From positions 2,108,001 to 2,172,000 of the forward strand of contig CAJVGD010000042.1 of the NCBI GenBank assembly GCA_910890315.1: a stretch of DNA of 64,000 nucleotides, in the 5' to 3' direction. This DNA comes from Serendipita indica DSM 11827 (taxonomy: Eukaryota; Basidiomycota; Agaricomycetes; Sebacinales; Serendipitaceae). Below are positions 1-10,907 of the stretch, one piece after another (the stretch's first letter is position 1; each line of letters opens with the position of its first letter). Under the pieces are notes generated by a model that saw only the letters and a list, made by a program, of their open reading frames with translations, did not search any database and was not told the origin of the DNA. A program made the position numbers and the translations under genes.

Positions 1-1018
1 TCTCCTACCGGCTCACCAGTCTTTGCGTCCCAAAGTCGAATTGTCTGGTCCTCGAGCCAGAGACGATTCGTGAGCCGTCTGGCGAGAATGCGACGGCGTG
101 ACCGAGTGGCTGTGGCCTCGGAGTGGGTCTCCTACCGGCTCACCAGTCTTTGCGTCCCAAAGTCGAATTGTCTGGTCCAAAGAGCCAGAGACGATTCGTG
201 AGCCGTCTGGCGAGAATGCGACGGCGGTGACCGAGCTGCTGTGGCCTCGGAGTGGGTCTCCTACCGGCTCACCAGTCTTTGCGTCCCAAAGTCGAATTGT
301 CTGGTCCCAGAGCCAGAGACGATTCGTGAGCCGTCTGGCGAGAATGCGACGGCGTTGACCGAGTGCTGTGGCCTCGGAGTGGGTCTCCTACCGGCTCACC
401 AGTCTTTGCGTCCCAAAGTCGAATTGTCTGGTCCCAAGAGCCAGAGACGATTCGTGAGCCGTCTGGCGAGAATGCGACGGCGTTGACCGAGTCGCTGTGG
501 CCTCGGAGTGGGTCTCCTACCGGCTCACCAGTCTTTGCGTCCCAAAGTCGAATTGTCTGGTCGTCGAGCCAGAGACGATTCGTGAGCCGTCTGGCGAGAA
601 TGCGACGGCGTTGACCAGCCGCTGTGGCCTCGGAGTGGGTCTCCTACCGGCTCACCAGTCTTTGCGTCCCAAAGTCGAATTGTCTGGTCCAAAGAGCCAG
701 AGACGATTCGTGAGCCGTCTGGCGAGAATGCGACGGCGGTGACCGAGTGCTGTGGCCTCGGAGTGGGTCTCCTACCGGCTCACCAGTCTTTGCGTCCCAA
801 AGTCGAATTGTCTGGTCCCTCGAGCCAGAGACGATTCGTGAGCCGTCTGGCGAGAATGCGACGGCGTTGACCCAGTGGCTGTGGCCTCGGAGTGGGTCTC
901 CTACCGGCTCACCAGTCTTTGCGTCCCAAAGTCGAATTGTCTGGTCGTCGAGCCAGAGACGATTCGTGAGCCGTCTGGCGAGAATGCGACGGCCAAGACC
1001 GAGTCACTGTGGCCTCGC
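1..1018 (-). repeat. Homogenised WD40 repeat array, eight visible units of 127-129 bp
   Basis: Eight copies of the unit containing the conserved block around CACCAGTCTTTGCGTCCC begin at about 7, 134, 263, 390, 519, 646, 774 and 903. Each encodes one 43-residue WD blade on the minus strand. Outside three short spots the units are essentially identical. The spots are the codons after SGS, those before the AFSPDG block and those after GH. Spacing is 127, 129, 127, 129, 127, 128 and 129 bp, so several units lack one or two bases. Every length change falls in those spots. The array continues off the left edge. Confidence 0.95.
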
Positions 1019-3553
1019 AAACTGTCAGGCAGCCCAGGATACACCTCCTCGAGGCCTTGAGTCACCCTCAACGTCTCACTATACTTTTTTAGACCTTCAA
1101 TCCGTAGAATAGACTTTTTGGGCATAAACGGAAGCGCTGAGATGTAAATATGTGGAGCGCTCTCCTGAATTGGCACCAAAAACGCTATCAAACACCTTAG
1201 GGTGTCATTGATCCGCCATCTTATCTCTTCTCCGAGCTACATTTCATCTCAGCGTCCGGTCCCCGTTGGATAGAATACTCACTGCCATGTTATCTGAGAG
1301 CGCGCGCAGACCGTCGATTGCTCGTGGCACGCTTCTCGTGAAGCTAAGAACCTCCATCCAATATAGCACTAGTGGACTTCGAAGAATGTACCCAACATCG
1401 TTCTCCAGCGGGCACGGCCTCTTGTTGTCCATTCCTGACACATGGAACAACCAATGCGAGCTGGCATATCGAAGTCTTCTCGGAATATATTTTGATATTC
1501 TGATATCAAGATCTGGGATCTGCTTATTGAGGTAGAAAGATGACTCCAGTCGACATATGTTGAACTTGAGACCATCAGTCCGCGACATGAGGTGTGCAAG
1601 ACACCACGATGAAGCTTGACTGTGCGCATTGGCGACATTGATAGAATTTTATTGCGGTTATCCGCGCCTGAGTGGATGGAGCAACGTTGAAGATATTCTA
1701 CGAGCGTAGGGTGGCGAAACTGAATAAGGTTTGTCGTTTTATCCGTGCTGAGCACACTCCCCAGGTTTCGTACCAACGCTTTGGCACTTCCGTGTAGTTT
1801 TGCCTGCTTCAGGATATCGTCCAGGTCGTCAACAGTGAGCGGTTCAAACGCAGCAAGGAGCAGTGCCAGCATTTCACACATGGCACCTTGGTACTCGGGT
1901 TCTATACGCTCGAAGACGAGGCTGTATACGTTGTCAATGGCACCAGCACTCTCCAGGGAGATGAGACGGTCGTATACCACCTCGGGAGAATGCAGGTTTG
2001 TTTCGCTCGTGAGCATTCGGCATGCGGTGCTCGCCCAGATGAACAACCCGTTAGCTTTTTGATCAGACCTTGTCTCTTCTCCTCTGGTAGAATCTCGTAC
2101 AGCGAATTATGTACGTAGACGCCAATGTCACCAATATTGTCAGAATGTTCGATATTATGCAGGCGATCCTCCAGCTTTTCCTTGATTGACAGTGGTCGCA
2201 AAACTGCTTCGATGGCCGAGTCCGGTCGACTCGTGATGAAAATTTTGAGATTTCTGCTCTCTCGAGTAGCCGTGGCGAGCGTTTCGAGGAGTTCCTTTCG
2301 TTGTGTTCCAGACTTGCACTCATCAATGGCGTCAATGACAAGAACCACGCGCCTCCGTCGATGGCGGAGTGGACGGGTGATGAGCGTGCGGAATTGTTCG
2401 CTCAATGGACTTCGCATGATAGCCGGGTTTTGCGTCACGGCTTCGGTGATATGAGGTGCAAGTTCTGGGATGTGGTGAACGAGTTCCCTGGCCATCGTCG
2501 AGCAGAATTTCTCGGTGGTGGATGCTTCACTGTTGCTCATAGAGAAGAAGAACTGGCCTCCTAGCGTTCCATCTGCTCTCCACATCTCCATGGCGGACAT
2601 TGCGACGGTGGATTTGCCAGAGCCTGCTATATCGCATACCCAGAATATGGGTTTCCCCGACATGTCATCCTCGGCCCAGCGCGAGATGGTCTCAAGAACA
2701 GCTCGACGTGTTCCTTGTAAGCATGGGTTGTGAACTGACGACGCGACAAATGGGACCAATGGAAGCTGTAGTATGGCAGATTTATCCACTTGGGACGGTG
2801 AGCAACCTGCCGAAGAACAAACTTATGCTCACCATTGGCCAAGATAGCTTTGTTGACTTGAACGCGGGATGCGATAAACACAATCATTGCTTCCTATCCT
2901 TTTGTGAGAAGAAGAATATAGCAGATCGTTATCGTACCATGAACTGCCTATGCGCATCCTCGATATCACGATTGAATTTAGAGATGGCTCCTGCGTCGAC
3001 TTTCACTTTCCCGATTCCAGTGAGCGCGCTGATACTCATGCGGCGTCGTTTGTAAGCTTGGTTTACTACCGTACCGAAATCCTCTAGAACACTGTATCGA
3101 TCAGCATAGACAATGGTGTCGAATGTCAAACGCACTTCTGATATCGAAGGAGACAGCTCAACACCTCGTCTGGAAGACTCTCCTCTGGGGGGTACTTCGG
3201 GAACGAGTCGATTTGATCCTTGATTGCTGACTTGTATTGTTCCATACGTTGAGTTAGATCGATCCAGTCTTCTTGATTATCATCGATAGCCTGATATATC
3301 GATGAGATAATGGAATTATACCGGTCAGCAAACTAACCTGCATGGCATCAATGATCGATTTCGTCGTTCGAGAGGCAGCTTTGAGAGGAGCAAGTATATC
3401 TGATGCCTCTGCTACATTTGCAACCACCTCGAGGCCGAAGCTAGCTGCACTGTTTAGTCGAGCTCTCTTGCGCGACGACCCTGCAGCTGAACTGGATGTT
3501 CCTTGAGAATATGGGACTGCATTATTGGACGTGTTTGGCCTTTGGGAAGACAT
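1..3553 (-). pseudogene. NACHT-WD40 STAND (NLR) gene, left copy, 3' end off the window
   Basis: Fungal NLR-like receptor of the HET-E/HET-D type. The start is the ATG at 3553, with the second exon after an intron near 3340. The N-terminal part is helical. A NACHT domain follows (about 2790-2060), with Walker A in AGSGKST and Walker B in VVLVIDAIDE, then a helical linker and WD40 repeats (about 1018 to the edge). A small intron lies before the MxxFIASRVQVNKAI segment and another before the NACHT exon. Compared with the right-hand copy the frame slips near 2045, in an A/T run, and near 1640. At least five one-base gaps occur inside the WD repeats, so no complete reading frame is visible. In related fungi such proteins mediate non-self recognition; that role is inferred here. 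The copy may be a pseudogene or may suffer from consensus errors in repeated sequence. Confidence 0.8.
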
Positions 3554-4091
3554 TCCCGGAGGTGGATGACTCCAAGTTGGTTCAGCGCCTGCCACTCTCC
3601 ATCGATCAAATAAATGCGGTGCAAGGCATAGCTCGGTTTGATACTAAACCGTCAGATATTCCGTCAATTACTCTCGTCCACGTGGAGAAAGGGAACAATA
3701 AGCCAGGTTTGAGGACTATAAAGGCGACACCGCCGGAAGTCTGGCCATGATGGGTTTGACGTAGTAGGAAATCAAGTCTAGTAGACGCTATAAATCTAAA
3801 ACCTCAAACCTAATAGCATTCGGAAAGAAGCAAGCGAGCAGTTGCTTCATTCAACGGTCGCAGAATCCCCCACACCGACCCATCGGTAATGTCCAAACTT
3901 TCTGTTGCAAACAAAGAGACTATACTTCAAATACTCCGCCTTATCACTTGGGTCGCTATTTAGGGGAGACCCCCCTTTGATCGCTGAGCGCACAAGCAGA
4001 TCATTTTATGCAAGCAAAAAGCTAGATACTATCTTGATGACGGATCCCTAGAACCTATGAGTTCGAGCAGTCCACAGAAGTAAGCAGGCTG
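1018..4091. repeat. Left arm of a large inverted duplication
   Basis: Read in reverse complement, this stretch matches about 7641-10907. It covers the NLR coding part upstream of the WD repeats and about 500 bp of flank beyond the start codon. The match in the flank includes a shared block ending near 4091 around GTCCACAGAAGTAAGCAGGC. Similarity is visibly high in coding parts and lower, with indels, in the flank. Beyond 4091 no further match was seen. From 3554 to 4365 no other gene was found; an open frame at 3496-3750 on the plus strand is antisense to the NLR start. Confidence 0.85.
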
Positions 4092-4365
4092 CACGGCGGT
4101 GGAGATTATTCATTGTCGAGTCATATTTCGTTAGGCGTGCGTGAGGACCAACCACGGATTGCATCCAGCTCTTACCTGCCAGCCACTCGAGTCCGTCGGG
4201 GTCGCTGTTCTGGACCTGCCAAGCTATTCATATCCAAAAAGAGTATAGGATCTCACTATTTCCCTCACGAGACCTAAACGTCTGACAGCTGGATGGTCCG
4301 AATCAGGGGAGAGTGTATGGACGGCACTTTGGTTCCCAAGAAAAAGTACAGAGATATTTACAATA

Positions 4366-4716
4366 CTATTCAATGAGTTTCGTGACAGCTCGCTTTGCGC
4401 CATAGTACGTGAGCCCCTTTGCGACGTCCCTCTTTCTCGTCCGGGGAATTTCGTAGCCACGTTCCTCGATCATATCCTCTAGTACCTTTTGTTGCTGTTC
4501 GGCGACAGAGACTTGCCGTGCATGGTACCCGGCGTGAGCAAGGCCAACGGGTCCCGTGATGGGAGCATGTGAGAGTCCTGCGACGGCTCCTGCTGCGTTT
4601 CCTGTGATAGAGGATGTACGTGACTGGTGCTGTTTGATGAGCTCATCCACAGGGAGGTGTTCGCGGTCGCGGCGGTATTTCTCTTTGTCAAAGTAGAAAG
4701 TGTCGAAGAAGCCCAT
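4366..4716 (-). CDS. Hypothetical small protein, 116 aa
   Basis: Single open frame starting MGFFDTFYFDKEKYRRDREH. A charged N-terminal third is followed by a glycine/alanine-rich segment (about residues 40-67, with GNAAGAVAGL and GPVGLAHAGYHARQ). A basic C-terminal part follows, containing EERGYEIPRTRKRD. No signal peptide or clear membrane helix was seen. I do not recognise the family. It lies in the unduplicated spacer between the two NLR arms and is transcribed away from the membrane-protein gene to its right. The length, ATG start and biased composition suggest a real gene; no function is assigned. Confidence 0.5.
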   Translation of the reverse strand: MGFFDTFYFDKEKYRRDREHLPVDELIKQHQSRTSSITGNAAGAVAGLSHAPITGPVGLAHAGYHARQVSVAEQQQKVLEDMIEERGYEIPRTRKRDVAKGLTYYGAKRAVTKLIE

Positions 4717-5815
4717 TTTGTGAGGAAGAGGCGCACTCTGTGAGCTGTAGAGTCTGTAATGGTCAGCCTTGGATCAAGCAGGAATGAGAGGCGTTGCTCA
4801 CAGCCAAGCGATTGAGAGATGAGCCTGTTCGCTCAGACAAGGCGAAGGAGCGGTCATTTATGCTATTGGAGTCATCCAGCGTTGAATGAGAATTTATATC
4901 CATTTGTACACTGATTATGCCAGGATAGGGGTACTCTGACATGTCCGCTGGCACCCGCGAGCGCCGAATATACTCGACCGGTACACTAGCCTGGATCAAT
5001 CCTTTTACATTCTACACGTATGGCACTCCTGCGGTTGGGCTCGCCAGCTCTCGGGGTCAAACGTTGAACGGCGTATAATGAGGATGTAGGCAGACAAACT
5101 CTAAAAAGGACAAGTATTTCTTTGGTGTGTTAGCGAGTTGTCATTGGTCGCCATGGACCAGCGGAGGGGAGACTGCGCCTCGTAGGGCGGCGGTAGACTC
5201 GGGCGTGACCACAACTTGTTGATAATTGAAGGATCTGCATAATTTAGACATTTCCGAGTGCCTGAATCCGGTCACAGCCATGGATGTTGACGAGCGAGGT
5301 CGAGGCCATGGGCCATGGCCAGAGGGGGGCGGTCGACAGAGGATCTGGGCACTCGCAGAGGGACTAGCCATTACGAACAAAGAACAGCGCCCTTAGCGAC
5401 ATCGGTATCAAGGCAACGCCAATTAAAGACGGCGACGGTGCTACCCATCCATATCGAGGCACAAAGCAAAGCCGCGGCAAACAACAAGGCGGCGAGGGCC
5501 CATCACTCACCGCGTTTCTCTCAACTTGGACCCGTCCATCGCCGCTCTCGAACCGTAGAACGGTCAATTCCCCACTCCTTTTCCCTTTTCTTCTCTTCCC
5601 TCTTTCTTCCTCTTTTCTCTTCCTTCTCTCGTTTCTCAGACTCGCCGGTCGAGAACCAAACCCAAGTCACATACATCATCTCGTAGGAGGCCACGGAGCT
5701 TCAACCACTTTAAACATCAATCTCTATCAGTTTCTTCCAGCATAATACGCCTCGCGGCAGCTATCTTCTCTCCTCTCCGTCGTCGCTAGTCATCGAAACC
5801 GCCGCCTGATCGACA
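4717..5815. other. Intergenic region with a pyrimidine-rich promoter-like tract
   Basis: No gene was recognised. The last 250 bases before the membrane-protein start are strongly pyrimidine-rich (about 5571-5645 and 5700-5800), as is common around fungal transcription starts. The open frame at 5315-5686 runs into this tract, ends in a serine/phenylalanine-rich string and is probably not coding. Confidence 0.5.
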
Positions 5816-6798
5816 ATGGGTGTTTTTATCTGGCACCAGTGGGCTCAAATCGTCGGAATCTTTGCCTCTGTCTGTGCGTATACCCCCTATACTTGCTTTC
5901 AGATGGGGCTCTGGCTAACGAAAGAGGGGGGTCCCGATTATAGGCACCATTTGGGGTGGACTCTGGGGCATCTTCTTCCGCAAATTCTTCTGGGACTTTG
6001 TCAACGGAACTCTTATGCCGGGACCAAATCACGCTATCAACGGACGAAAATGCTTTGACGACAACCCGTGCGGCATAGTGTCAGTGCTTTTTCTTACAAA
6101 CCTCTCTCCTCTTCATGTCTTTTACTGTTTACTGACGATTTCTCCTCCTCTACGTTGACGCTGACCCATGCGATACACCCGGTATCGGTCACACTGCTTC
6201 GCCCCCACGCCTCGTCGCGGACGCCCCATCAATATATCGGTATACGCGCGCCAACAAATGAAATTCAATCTTCAAATTATTTTCACTGGTTGACTCTTAC
6301 GCGCCCTCATCACTCGCCCATGGTTGTAACCTCCGCTCGGCTATGTCGGTCCACTTTGTCTCCCCTTGCGGCACCGACCTATTCAACCCCTAACGACCAT
6401 CATCCGTTACTGTCCGACATCAATAGACCCGCCAAGCAAGATGCCATCTTCATCTCCCTCATTGTAAAGGCCCCCGTGATTCAGCTCTTTGTGATCCTGT
6501 TCGGCATCACGCACCTGGCTATCGAGCTCCTTCCGGTCATTCGAAGAATGTCCATCTATAGGAGTTTTGCCTTGAGAATCGTGACGTACAGTCTCCAGAC
6601 ATTCCTCTCTGTCCTGCTCTACCAGGCAAGTTTCACTCTTTATTACTCGCCATGTCGTGCGTTGCTGACCAAATGTCGTAGGGCACAAGCGGGGCCATGT
6701 ACTCGTTTGTTGCCGTCATTGGATTCACGGTCGCACAGATGAAGGGCGAGATTGTAGAGGAAGCAAAGGAGCAACGTGGACGTGGCGACAAGGCGTGA
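5816..6798 (+). CDS. Small integral membrane protein, DUF7727-like, four exons
   Basis: Exons 5816-5873, 5944-6079, 6427-6625 and 6682-6798 join into a protein of about 170 aa. It starts MGVFIWHQWAQIVGIFASV and continues with the aromatic block TIWGGLWGIFFRKFFWDFV. Hydrophobic segments follow (IKAPVIQLFVILFGITHLA-type, then LQTFLSVLLYQ and SFVAVIGFTVAQ), with a charged tail ending RGRGDKA. This matches my recollection of a conserved uncharacterised fungal membrane family (DUF7727). Intron 3 begins GCAAGT right after a CAG and ends at TAG: a GC-AG intron. The other introns are GT-AG. It is intact, unlike the NLR copies on either side. Function is unknown. Confidence 0.8.
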
Positions 6799-7640
6799 TG
6801 ACAGCGCACAACCCCGTTGCGTCGTCGTCATTGTTGTTGTGAATCCCGTTTTGTCGTAGAGTCTGCATCTGTCAGACCGTCCGCTCCTTTGGCTCGACCT
6901 GTACATCAACTAGAAGCAGCGCTTTCTCGTATCTTCTCGTCTGGTATCCAAAATGACCCGGTTTCCCCCCCTCTCTCTCTCTCCCTTTTCCTTTCTCGTC
7001 ACCCCTTTTACTCCGCGCGTGTTATTCTTTCTTCTTCACAAACTGATATGATGTGTGGTGCGCATCATTCTTCGTTTCAAACTTCTTCTCCTACGAAAAT
7101 GTCTTTGTGCTACTTTTTTTTTTCTACTCTTTTTTCTTTTTTCTTTCCATATTGTGTTTTTACTGCACTGCAATGAGAGCGATCAACAACACTGGAATAG
7201 AGAATCGTAAGCTGGGTGGAGCGATCGACTTGGAGTCTATTCCTAGCAATGAGTAGCGTGCTATTTTTTCATTGCACACAATATAGGAGACACCACTCTC
7301 AAACAGGTTTGTAACGCCAAACTCTCAGGACGACATCGCACGCTTGTAGGCATCTGTTACCTGCCACTGAAAATCAAAGCCTGGAATCGGGAGGTCATCT
7401 CCAGGACACTCTACTATCCACATCTGCACTGTTGGTGTTTGGGACTTCGCACTTAGCGTCGAAAGCGGCACCCTCGAGTCCCGAGTTGTCGCTGCACATG
7501 AAGTTGAGCACGACGGATGTTATTCTCAAATATTTTCGATTTAATTCAACAGAGCTCAAGAATTAGCATCTAGATGGACTGGTAAACCGCCAGACTTCCT
7601 CCATAGAGGGTCGATTCGAAAGGCCTACGGTTCGGTTCTC
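6799..7640. other. 3' flank and intergenic spacer
   Basis: Downstream of the membrane-protein gene there is a T-rich stretch (about 7110-7150), probably 3' UTR or terminator sequence. No coding region or RNA gene was recognised between there and the start of the right inverted arm. Confidence 0.5.
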
Positions 7641-10600
7641 AGGCTGCTTAGTTCTGTGGACTGCTTGAATCCATAGGTTTCTGGAGGTCCGTCATCGAGA
7701 TAGTATCTAGCTTTTTGCTTACATAAAATGATATACCTGTGTGATCAGCGATCGAAGGGGCGTTTCCCCTGATTAACGACCCAGGCGATAAGGCGGGAGT
7801 ACTGGAAGTATACAGCTCAGTCTCTTTGTTGCAATGAAAAAGGTTGGAGATTATGTGGGGATTCTGACTTTATGCGACCGTTGAGTGAAGCAACTGCTCT
7901 CTTGCCTCTCTCCGAATACTATTAGGTTTGAGCTTTCTGTTGGAAATATTAGCCTCGGGTAATCGAGGACTAGTAGGTTAATGGTTTAGGCTAAAGATTC
8001 CGACGGTGTTAGTCACTATATTAGTAATCAAATACGTAGTAATAGCTATATAATCTCGTGTACATAGTACTAGATTCCCACGAGCTTGCCAACGTCTAGA
8101 GGGCCTAACAGCCAGACTGAGTACTTAGTAATCGTATTTTCCAGCACTTTCGACTTATTGCGTCTACTAGACTTGGTTTCCTACTATAGCAAACCCATCA
8201 TAGCCAGACTTCGGGCGCGTGTCGCCTTTATAGTCCTCAAACCTGGCTTATTGTTCCCTTTCTCCACGTGGACGAGAGTAATTGACGGAATATCTGACGG
8301 TTTAGTATTAAACCGAGCTATGCCTTGCACCGCATTTATTTGATCGATGGAGAGTGGCAGGCGCCGAACCAACTTGGAGTCATCCACCTCCGGGAATGTC
8401 TTCCCAAAGGCCAAACACGTCCAATAATGCAGTCCCATATTCTCAAGGAACATCCAGTTCAGCTGCAGGGTCGTCGCGCAAGAGCTCGACTAAACAGTTG
8501 CTAGCTTCGGCCTCGAGGTGGTTGCAAATGTCGCAGAGGCATCAGATATACTTGCTCCTCTCAGCTGCCTCTCGAACGACAAAATCGATCATTGATGCCA
8601 TGCGGTTAGTTTGCTGACCGGTATAATTCCATTATCTCATCGATATATCAGGCTATCGATGATAATCAAGAAGACTGGATCGATCTAACTCAACGTATGG
8701 AACAATACAAGTCAGCAATCAAGGATCAAATTGACTCGTTCCCGAAGTACCCCCCAGAGGAGAGTCTTCCAGACGAGGTGTTGAGCTGTCTCCTTCGATA
8801 TCAGAAGTGCGTTTGACATTCGACACCGTTGTCTATGCTGATCGATACAGTGTTCTAGAGGATTTCAGTACGGTAGTAAACCAAGCTTACAAACGACGCC
8901 GCATGAGTATCAGTGCGCTCACTGGAATCGGGAAAGTGAAAGTCGACGCAGGAGCCATCTCTAAATTCAATCGTGATATCGAGGATGCGCATAGGCAGTT
9001 CATGGTACGATAACGATCTGCTATATTCTTCTTCTCACAAAAGGATAGGAAGCAATGATTATGTTCATCGCATCCCGCGTTCAAGTCAACAAAGCTATCT
9101 TGGCCAATGGTGAGCATAAGTTTGTTCTTCGGCATGTTGCTCACTGTCCCAAGTGGATAAATCTGCCATACTACAGCTTCCATTGGTCCCATTTGTCGCG
9201 TCGTCAGTTCACAACCCATGCTTACAAGGAACGCGTCGAGCTGTTCTTGAGACCATCTCGCGCTGGGCCGAGGATGACATGTCGGGGAAACCCATATTCT
9301 GGGTATGCGATATAGCAGGCTCTGGCAAATCCACCGTCGCAATGTCCGCCATGGAGATGTGGAGAGCAGATGGAACGCTAGGAGGCCAGTTCTTCTTCTC
9401 TATGAGCAACAGTGAAGCATCCACCACCGAGAAATTCTGCTCGACGATGGCCAGGGAACTCGTTCACCACATCCCAGAACTTGCGCCTCATATCACCGAA
9501 GCCGTGACGCAAAACCCGGCTATCATGCGAAGCCCATTGAGCGAACAATTCCGCACGCTCATCACGCGTCCACTCCGCCATCGACGGAGGCGCGTGGTTC
9601 TTGTCATTGACGCCATTGATGAGTGCAAGTCTGGAACACAACGAAAGGATCTCCTCGAAACGCTCGCCACGGCTACTCGAGAGAGCAGAAATCTCAAAAT
9701 TTTTATCACGAGTCGACCGGACTCGGCCATCGAAGCAGTTTTGCGACCACTGTCAATCAAGGAAAAGCTGGAAGATCATGCATAATATCGAACATTCTGA
9801 CAATATTGGTGACATTGGCGTCTACGTATAATTCGCTGTGCGAGATTTACCAGAGAAAGAGACAAGGCCTGATCAAAAGCTAACGGGTTGTTCATCTGGG
9901 CGGCACCGCATGCCCGAATGCTCACGAGCAAACAAACCTGCATTCTCGAGGTGGTATACAACCGTCATCTCCCTGGAGAGCGCTGGTGCCATTGACAACG
10001 TATGCAGCCTCGTCTTCGGACGTATAGAGGCCAGTACCAAAGGTGCCATATGTGAAATGCTGGCACTGCTCCTTACTGCGTTTGAACCTCACTGTTGACG
10101 ACATGGAGGACCTGATAAAGCATCTGCGAGTCCCTGGAACCGTCAAGGGCTTGCTCAACAACTTGGGAAGCGTACTCAGTACAGAGCCAAGTACAAATTT
10201 GATCCAATTTCGTCATCTTACCCTCGTCGAGTATCTTCAACGGTGCTCTGGTTCCCCAGCCGGCGGAAGCCATAGGAGAATCTATCTTGACGTCATCAAT
10301 GCGCATGGTCAAGTTGCTTCGTGGTGTCTTCAACACCTCAAGTCGCGGACCGATGGTCTCAAGTTCAACATATGTCAACTCGAGTCATCTTTCTACCTCA
10401 ACAAGCAGATCCCGGATCTTGATGAGAAACTATCCAAATTTATTCCAAGAAGACTTCGATATGCCAGCTCGCATTGGTTGTTCCATGTGTCTGGAATGGA
10501 CGACAAGAAGCCGTGCCCACTCGAGAACGATGTTGGGTACATTCTTCGAAGTCCACAAGTGCTATATTGGATGGAGGTTCTCAGCTTCATGAGAAGCGTG

Positions 10601-10907
10601 CCACGAGCCATCGACGGTCTGCGCGTGCTCTCAGATAACATGGCAGTGAGTATTCTAGCCTACGGGTACCAGCCGCTGAGATGACATTTAGCTCGGAGAA
10701 GAGATAAGATGGCGGATCAATGATACCCTGAGGTGTTTGATAGCGTTTTTGGTGCCAATTCAGGAGAGCGCTCCACATATTTACATCTCAGCGCTTCCGT
10801 TTACGCCCAAAAAGTCTATTCTACGGATTGAAGGCCTAAGGGAGTATAGTGAGACGTTGAGGGTGACTGAAGGCCTCGAGGAGGTGTATCCTGGGTTCCC
10901 TGACAGT
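7641..10907. repeat. Right arm of the large inverted duplication
   Basis: Reverse complement of about 1018-4091. The outer boundary is near AGGCTGCTTAGTTCTGTGGA. It includes about 750 bp upstream of the NLR start, longer than in the left arm because of a 209-bp insertion at 7938-8146. Relative to the left arm the coding part shows many 1-2 base deletions, concentrated at 8475-8580 and 9775-10130. Confidence 0.85.
7938..8146. mobile_element. Solo-LTR-like insertion, 209 bp, with 5-bp target duplication
   Basis: The insert begins TGTTGG and ends CCAGCA, an inverted terminal pair of the TG..CA type. It is flanked on both sides by the pentamer CTTTC (7933-7937 and 8147-8151). The left arm lacks the insert and has only one version of the site. 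Size, termini and a 5-bp duplication fit a solo long terminal repeat of an LTR retrotransposon; no internal region remains, so the superfamily cannot be told. The element is a relic, younger than the arm duplication. Confidence 0.7.

Noticed and set aside
1-1018. Regular 128-bp repeats considered as a CRISPR array or satellite
   Set aside because: Unit length and translation match WD40 blades of the adjoining NLR; there is no repeat-spacer structure.
98-1112. Plus-strand open frames of 61-121 codons over the repeat array
   Set aside because: They are antisense shadows of the WD40 repeats, repeating with the same 128-bp period.
3496-3750. Open frame starting MFLENMGLHYW (and its partner at 8184-8453)
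   Set aside because: Antisense to the NLR start in both arms; kept only because the arms are duplicated.
5315-5686. 123-codon plus-strand frame
   Set aside because: Runs into a pyrimidine-rich leader and has low-complexity composition; it is the upstream region of the membrane-protein gene.
6068-6742. 224-codon plus-strand frame
   Set aside because: Reads through introns 2 and 3 of the membrane-protein gene; only the segment 6427-6625 is coding.
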